A DNA stretch of 10,220 nucleotides from Saprospiraceae bacterium. GTDB taxonomy: Bacteria; Bacteroidota; Bacteroidia; Chitinophagales; Saprospiraceae. Location: contig JALVCY010000400.1 in assembly GCA_027009605.1 (NCBI GenBank), positions 1 to 10,220 of the forward strand, given 5' to 3'. The notes under the pieces were generated by a model. That model was not told where the DNA came from, made no database searches, and worked only from the letters and a program-made list of their open reading frames with translations. The translations under genes were made by a program, and so were the position numbers. How positions within the stretch are numbered: the first letter of the stretch is position 1; every line of letters begins with the position of its first letter. Shown here one piece after another: positions 5,611-10,220 of this stretch.

Positions 5611-6201
5611 TTAAACGTTTATTTCCTTCATTAAAATCAGCATGTCATTATATGGCAAACTTAGTTTTTGTTGGGCAGCATCTAAAAAATCAGTGGGCTC
5701 GATAGGAATCCATTTTTGTTCAATGGCCGCTAATCCCATCAAGATATTAACCATCTTTCGGGTTTCTAATAGATTCATACTCAGGGAGTTGAAGTCTTGA
5801 ATGATAAGGTTTTTAAAATGAGTTTGTAAAGTTTTTATGGGGTCTGGGCTTGTTTTTTTCTGATATCTTTCATTGAAAAAGGGGACGCGGTGGTTGTTTA
5901 CTAATAGGGAAGTTTGGGGATGATAAAACCGGCTGTAGCGCAAGGCTTCATAGGCTTCGAGAGCGATTAGAACGTCTAATTGCCCTTCCGGAATCATGGG
6001 GGAGAAATGATTTTCTAAAGTACCATCTTTGACGATCCGGATCATGGCATAGACACTCCCTCGCTTTTGAGCACCGCCTTTGAAGATGGCGCCTTTGCTC
6101 GAAAATCCCGCTTTTAAAAGTAGCGATTGAAGGATAGCGTACAAAGTATTGACGCCTTGGCCGCCAAGTCCTGCAATTAAAATATTTCTTTCTTCTTTCA
6201 T
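5611..6201 (-). CDS. iorB: Indolepyruvate:ferredoxin oxidoreductase, beta subunit
   Basis: A 196-residue protein of the 2-oxoacid:acceptor oxidoreductase gamma-type domain, the small subunit of IOR. With IorA it oxidatively decarboxylates aryl pyruvates (indolepyruvate, phenylpyruvate) to aryl-acetyl-CoA, reducing ferredoxin. The N-terminal ILIAGLGGQGVNTL (7-20) is the glycine-rich motif of the family. GGAQKRGSV (42-50) corresponds to the usual AQRGGSV segment with the glycine and arginine order slightly altered. LDVLIALEAYEALRY is the conserved acidic strand-helix. The length matches IorB. It begins 9 bases after the iorA stop, so the two are translated from one message. The start has no obvious Shine-Dalgarno sequence, as is usual in Bacteroidota. 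Confidence 0.93.
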   Translation of the reverse strand: MKEERNILIAGLGGQGVNTLYAILQSLLLKAGFSSKGAIFKGGAQKRGSVYAMIRIVKDGTLENHFSPMIPEGQLDVLIALEAYEALRYSRFYHPQTSLLVNNHRVPFFNERYQKKTSPDPIKTLQTHFKNLIIQDFNSLSMNLLETRKMVNILMGLAAIEQKWIPIEPTDFLDAAQQKLSLPYNDMLILMKEINV

Positions 6202-6210
6202 TGGTTTATC

Positions 6211-7998
6211 TTAATTAGAAATGAATGAAATGGCTTCTTTCGGGCAAATATTTTTGCATACGCCACAGCGTACACATAGGTGCTCATCAGAAAAGAAAAA
6301 TCCATGTTCATCTTTTTGGATGGCCGGGCAGGCTAATTTTTCATAACAAATAGTGCAATCTCCGCACCGGTCGGAATCGATAAAAACTTTGTACTCATAA
6401 GCCTTTTTACCTCGTTCGGATGCGGTCACTAAGGCGCAGGCCCCTTTCGCCCATATAACCCGTACACCCGTTTGGGTAGCTGCTGTTTTTATCGCATTCT
6501 GCAAGCCATCTTTTTCAAATACATCAACTACTTGAAACCACTTCACTCCAATTGCTTCCAAAAAATGCTCCACCTGAAAACCATTTCCTTGAGATGGAGA
6601 ATACTGATGACCGGTCATGGCTACGTATTGGTTATCAAAAACAATGTGAATTAAATTAATATTATTTTCCACGGCGCTTTGCAGCGAAATCATCCCGCCA
6701 TGAAAAAAACTGCCATCTCCTCCTGTCGAAATGACCAACTGATTTGGACTCACTAGGGCTATTCCCTGCGATACGCCGATACCGGCATTCATGCACAATA
6801 GCCAATCCGCTCGAAACGGGGGCAATGAAGAACAACCAATGTCTCCACCAAGTACAAAATCAACACCGTCCAGCGCATCAAATATGGCATAATAAGAAGC
6901 AGTATGTGGACAGCCTTCGCAGAAAGTGCCGAGTCGCTCTTCCACATCAAAATTCCATTGTTGAGGCTTCGAGACCGGCAATGAAAATTTTTCCGAAAGG
7001 TAATACTGAATCGAATCAAGGCGCAGGGCGCCATAGGCCGGAAAAATATCCTTGCCGTGAATAGTGCAATCTAACTCATTGAAACACAGTTGTTTAACCA
7101 TGATTTCTAAGAAGCCATCCTGGTCTTCAATAAAAGTAACTTCTGTTTTGTTTTTGGCAAAAGAAATAATAATATCTTGATTTATCGGATAGACACGCTC
7201 CATCTGCAACAGGTGGACATGTTCTTGCAGACCCAATTTTAGAATGGATTCTAAAACATAGCCGAATGCCAAACCGCGGGTGATGATTCCAAATTTAGCT
7301 TTAGAATTAAAAAATGTCGTTCCGGTTTTTAGCTTGGCAATTTGCTTGATTTTGTCTAAAAGAATTTCATGATTTTTAACGGCGCGTTGCCCAACATTGA
7401 TGTAACTTTTTCGGTCTTTCTCAAATCTAAAATTTAGCTTATTTTTCTTCGCCGGCAACCGTTGGACGGATGCCACTGTATGGGCTAGTTCCACAGGAAT
7501 AAAAATAAACACCGGTATCTCATACTGCTGAGATAAAGTATAGGCTTCGAAAACTTGCTCATAAATCTCTTGGATATTCGTAGGCTCAAACAATGGAAAA
7601 TTAAACGCCTTGGCATACCAATGGACGTCTTGTTCGCCTGTGCTGGAATTGGCGCCGGGGTCAGTACCGACGATAACTACCATGCCTCCTTTTACTCCGC
7701 TGTAACCGGCATAGACTAGCGGGTCGGCCGCAATATTTAGGCCTACATGTTTCATGACCAACATGGATTTGGCTTGCGCAAAACTGGCTCCCATAGCAGA
7801 AAGTGCTGCCACGTGCTCATTGAGTGCATCATTGAAGATGACCGGTAAATGATATTGGTCTTTCAGCTTCTTCAAGGAGGATTCAATGGTCGTAACCGGC
7901 GAGCCCGGATAGTGGCTAAAGAAGGCCACGCCTACATCCATCGCCGCATAAGCCACAGCTGCATTGCCACTCAATAATATTTTATCTGTCTTAGGCAT
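6211..7998 (-). CDS. iorA: Indolepyruvate:ferredoxin oxidoreductase, alpha subunit
   Basis: A 595-residue TPP enzyme, the large subunit of IOR. Domain order: an N-terminal pyrimidine-binding domain with GNAAVAYAAMDVG and HYPGSPVTTIE (11-39), a transketolase C-like middle domain (about 235-330), the CEGCPH motif (Cys360, Cys363), the TPP-binding domain with GGDIGCS (385-390) and GDGSFFHGG ending in FDNQ...AMTGHQ (about 427-465), and a C-terminal ferredoxin domain. The latter carries cysteines 545, 548, 551, 557 and 575, 578, 581, 585, enough for two [4Fe-4S] clusters. The length and domain order are those of IorA rather than of pyruvate:ferredoxin oxidoreductase. The ATG at 7998 overlaps the exporter's stop by 8 bases, showing tight operon organisation. 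Such enzymes are generally oxygen-sensitive, which suggests low-oxygen activity or protection. Confidence 0.95.
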   Translation of the reverse strand: MPKTDKILLSGNAAVAYAAMDVGVAFFSHYPGSPVTTIESSLKKLKDQYHLPVIFNDALNEHVAALSAMGASFAQAKSMLVMKHVGLNIAADPLVYAGYSGVKGGMVVIVGTDPGANSSTGEQDVHWYAKAFNFPLFEPTNIQEIYEQVFEAYTLSQQYEIPVFIFIPVELAHTVASVQRLPAKKNKLNFRFEKDRKSYINVGQRAVKNHEILLDKIKQIAKLKTGTTFFNSKAKFGIITRGLAFGYVLESILKLGLQEHVHLLQMERVYPINQDIIISFAKNKTEVTFIEDQDGFLEIMVKQLCFNELDCTIHGKDIFPAYGALRLDSIQYYLSEKFSLPVSKPQQWNFDVEERLGTFCEGCPHTASYYAIFDALDGVDFVLGGDIGCSSLPPFRADWLLCMNAGIGVSQGIALVSPNQLVISTGGDGSFFHGGMISLQSAVENNINLIHIVFDNQYVAMTGHQYSPSQGNGFQVEHFLEAIGVKWFQVVDVFEKDGLQNAIKTAATQTGVRVIWAKGACALVTASERGKKAYEYKVFIDSDRCGDCTICYEKLACPAIQKDEHGFFFSDEHLCVRCGVCKNICPKEAISFISN

Positions 7999-10081
7999 TC
8001 AGTTCTTTTTTCTTTTTCGTGTGTTCATATTTTTCCAATAAATAAAACAAAAGCGTCAAATCGCTTATCAAAGTAATCACAAAAACAGCAGATGATACTA
8101 AACCAAAAATAACAATAGGCTTAATACTACTAATCGCATACATCCCAAATCCTACGACCAAAATAATGGTAGTCGTTAGCATCCCAAATCCAAGCTCGTT
8201 TAAAGATTCTTTCAAAACTACCTTTCGGTAAAATGCATGAATGGTATCATCGACAATTAATCCAATACAAATCACCGCCGTCATGGCTGTGACAATATTA
8301 ATATTTAAGTCGAACCAAACAAAGATGATTACGATAACCGATAGAGGCACAATATTCGCGAACATACCAATGAGTGCTTGGGTCAAGTCTTTGGTCAAGA
8401 AGTAAAAAACAATAATTAAAAATAGCGTGGAAAAGACAAGTGACCGAATTAGAGATCGGGCAACTTCCTTGTTGACATAACTAAAAATCAAAGCCGGGCT
8501 GGTTAGACGAATGTCTGATAACTTCTTGTCTTTCAATGTTTTACGCAAGTCATTTTCTATCTCCGGGATTCTGTTGGGGTCGGTTACTCGAACTTGCATT
8601 CTTTGCTCCAATCCATTCTTAGTTTCAAACCTTTTCTTATATCCCGAGAATTTAGAAATGTCTATTGGAATCATGAAATTCCCTTTTACGAAAGTATTGG
8701 TAGCCACACTTCTGACTAAGTTAACGCCATCGATTTGTTCCAGTTGGTGAGTTAGATGGGTCAAAGTAGCTGACTTGTTTAAAGTGTCTTTTAGCCGAAA
8801 GGCCAATTCTATCGCCGCTTGAGAATAGTATTGGTTCTTGATTTCGTCATGTTGGATTTTGGCTTCGGAGTGAAGCGGTAGGAATATTTCAAAATCATTT
8901 TTAAATCGTAACTTAGGAATTAAGAAAATGGCAACAACAATCAACGGAAATAACAAATAGGAAAACAGCTTTACTCGGCTATGAAATAAGTTGGTCACAA
9001 CAAAAAATCCTTGATTTATCCGGCCGGGGCGATACCACTTTCTAAAGATAAATGGAGTAGTCAGATAGCAAATCAAATAAGATACTAGAACTGAAATTCC
9101 GGTAATTTGGCCCAAATCGACTACGCTGGCAGTGTCGTTAAAACCCAAGGTCAGGAAGGCTACTGCGGTGGTCAAGGAAGTCAAAAAGGATGGAAGCATA
9201 TATTTGTGATAGACCAATTGAATCCGCTCTTTCTTGGGAAGTGCAGAGTCCACAGTACCCATCCCTGTCAACAAATGCACCCCATCTGCGACGGACAGCA
9301 CAACGACGACCGGCAAGACCATTAAAGTAATCAAATTGAAGGGCAAATCAAATTGTTGAAAAACAAAGAACGTTGCCACCAAAGTTAAAATCACAATAAA
9401 CATCAAGTAAATGATGCTAAAGAGACTTCGATAAGCCAGCAGCATAATCAATATAAAGGAAATCAAAATACCCAAAATAATACGCCCTAAGTCATGTATC
9501 AGCACTTCATTAATAGTGTCTTCAATATGAAATTCACTGGTTACGTTTAAGTGCGCAACTCCTTGAAAATCAGTGGATTCGATTGATTTTTGATATTTGT
9601 CAACGACGATTTTTGCGGAATCCGGATGCACGCTTAGAATGACTAAAAATGATTTTTTGTCTCGCCCGATTAAATCTTTGAATAGGGGTATTTGGGAGAA
9701 TTTAGCTAAAGCTTTGGATACCGGAATTTTTTTTCTTTGCTTGTGGTTGTAAAAAAGCCGAGACAGCTTGAGTACCGACCTAAATGAAATGGTGTCAAAA
9801 TTTTGTTTTAGATTTTGCTCGAATTGATTCATGTCTGACATTAAAACGGACAGTGTGGTGTCCTTTGGAATCACTTCTACAAATATCTTCCGGTCTTCAT
9901 GAAAAAGCGAGTCAATATATTTTAAATCATGGATGTAGTGATTTTCCTTGATGCCTATGGACTCAAAAGAGCCGTCAAATCCGGGCTTTTTCAAAAAACC
10001 AAAAGATAATACCAAGACTGCGATGGTTCCCCAAAAGTAGTAGGCATCATACTTCGTGATATGTCTAATGAGCGTCTTCAT
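7991..10081 (-). CDS. RND superfamily exporter, MMPL/HAE3 type
   Basis: A 696-residue inner-membrane proton-driven transporter. Layout: one helix near the N-terminus (about 17-30), a large extracytoplasmic loop (about 31-196), a block of five or six helices (about 197-346), one helix (about 370-390), a second large loop (about 391-545), then about five helices (546-683) and a Lys-rich tail. This duplicated 6+6 plan is the RND plan. Charged residues inside helices fit proton relay: Asp266 in SVADGVHLL (helix 4) and Asp611-Asp612 in VDDTIHAFYR (helix 10), with histidines three residues later in both, as in HAE3/MMPL proteins. It is shorter than AcrB-type pumps (about 1,000 residues). Likely cargo is a lipid or hydrophobic product. 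Its ATG overlaps the desaturase stop (ATGA) and its end overlaps iorA. Confidence 0.92.
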   Translation of the reverse strand: MKTLIRHITKYDAYYFWGTIAVLVLSFGFLKKPGFDGSFESIGIKENHYIHDLKYIDSLFHEDRKIFVEVIPKDTTLSVLMSDMNQFEQNLKQNFDTISFRSVLKLSRLFYNHKQRKKIPVSKALAKFSQIPLFKDLIGRDKKSFLVILSVHPDSAKIVVDKYQKSIESTDFQGVAHLNVTSEFHIEDTINEVLIHDLGRIILGILISFILIMLLAYRSLFSIIYLMFIVILTLVATFFVFQQFDLPFNLITLMVLPVVVVLSVADGVHLLTGMGTVDSALPKKERIQLVYHKYMLPSFLTSLTTAVAFLTLGFNDTASVVDLGQITGISVLVSYLICYLTTPFIFRKWYRPGRINQGFFVVTNLFHSRVKLFSYLLFPLIVVAIFLIPKLRFKNDFEIFLPLHSEAKIQHDEIKNQYYSQAAIELAFRLKDTLNKSATLTHLTHQLEQIDGVNLVRSVATNTFVKGNFMIPIDISKFSGYKKRFETKNGLEQRMQVRVTDPNRIPEIENDLRKTLKDKKLSDIRLTSPALIFSYVNKEVARSLIRSLVFSTLFLIIVFYFLTKDLTQALIGMFANIVPLSVIVIIFVWFDLNINIVTAMTAVICIGLIVDDTIHAFYRKVVLKESLNELGFGMLTTTIILVVGFGMYAISSIKPIVIFGLVSSAVFVITLISDLTLLFYLLEKYEHTKKKKELNA

Positions 10082-10220
10082 GATTTGCTGAAAATATATC
10101 TAATTCCATCTATTAGATGAAACCATTTATTGGTTCTATCCGGTTCCGGAGTGGGCTTTAATTCCCAATAATTTTGACCCGGGAAAAGATGGTGTTCGTA
10201 GTGTAGCCCATTGTTCATAA
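10078..10220 (-). CDS. Membrane fatty-acid desaturase/hydroxylase-like protein, C-terminal fragment
   Basis: The last 46 codons of a gene that enters from the right edge; its start is outside the window. The visible end begins NNGLHYEHHLFPGQNYW. The HYEHHLFPG string is the third histidine box (HXXHH) of membrane di-iron desaturases and hydroxylases, which introduce double bonds or hydroxyls into acyl chains or carotenoids. A short hydrophilic Pro/Glu-rich piece and an aromatic tail (HLIDGIRYIFSKS) follow. The TGA stop overlaps the exporter's ATG in an ATGA arrangement, so this gene is in the same transcription unit. Acyl desaturase versus carotenoid hydroxylase or another di-iron enzyme cannot be decided from the fragment. 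Confidence 0.75.
   Translation of the reverse strand, partial: MNNGLHYEHHLFPGQNYWELKPTPEPDRTNKWFHLIDGIRYIFSKS

Noticed and set aside
6211..7998. Pyruvate or branched-chain 2-oxoacid:ferredoxin oxidoreductase
   Set aside because: The fusion order with a C-terminal two-cluster ferredoxin domain, the CEGCPH motif and the partner small subunit match IorAB, not the PorABDG/VorABDG arrangement.
7991..10081. SecDF or AcrB-type multidrug pump
   Set aside because: No SecDF signature motifs are seen, and the protein is about 300 residues shorter than AcrB. The helix-4 and helix-10 motifs with Asp and nearby His fit MMPL/HAE3.

Overview
This AT-rich window looks like the chromosome of a Bacteroidota bacterium. 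The evidence is a lipoprotein with a Bacteroidota-style signal, promoter-like sites matching the -33 TTG / -7 TAnnTTTG consensus of that phylum, weak or absent Shine-Dalgarno sequences, and GC-rich palindromic intergenic repeats that, from general familiarity, are frequent in this group. I cannot place it to genus. Apart from a short GNAT (ElaA-like) tail on the plus strand at the left edge, every gene is on the minus strand, so the window is best read from right to left.

Left part (1-1800): the end of an elaA-like acetyltransferase gene converges on a deoxynucleoside kinase gene. The 452 bases between them hold no gene. They carry a nested inverted-repeat element with four REP-like GC hairpins. 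The kinase is followed to its right by a near-perfect intrinsic terminator and a small lipoprotein gene with a convincing promoter of its own.

Central and right part (1933-10220): seven minus-strand genes are tightly packed. In transcription order they are the C-terminal end of a membrane fatty-acid desaturase-like protein, an RND/MMPL-type exporter (4-base ATGA overlap with the desaturase), both subunits of an indolepyruvate:ferredoxin oxidoreductase (iorA overlapping the exporter by 8 bases, iorB 9 bases further on), an AmmeMemoRadiSam-type radical SAM enzyme (AmrS), a PLP-dependent Cys/Met-metabolism enzyme, and an acyltransferase-3 membrane protein starting just after the PLP gene's stop. 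The first four are almost certainly one operon. The radical SAM gene (55-base gap) probably belongs to it. The last two may be read through or driven from a weak promoter near 4190.

The most interesting part is the coupling of a desaturase, an RND exporter, a ferredoxin-reducing 2-oxoacid oxidoreductase and an AmrS with an extra C-terminal domain. One speculative reading is a pathway that makes or decorates an aryl-acetyl or lipid compound and exports it, with IorAB supplying aryl-acetyl-CoA and/or reduced ferredoxin to the radical SAM enzyme. The usual AmrS partners (Memo and AMMECR1 proteins) are not in the window.
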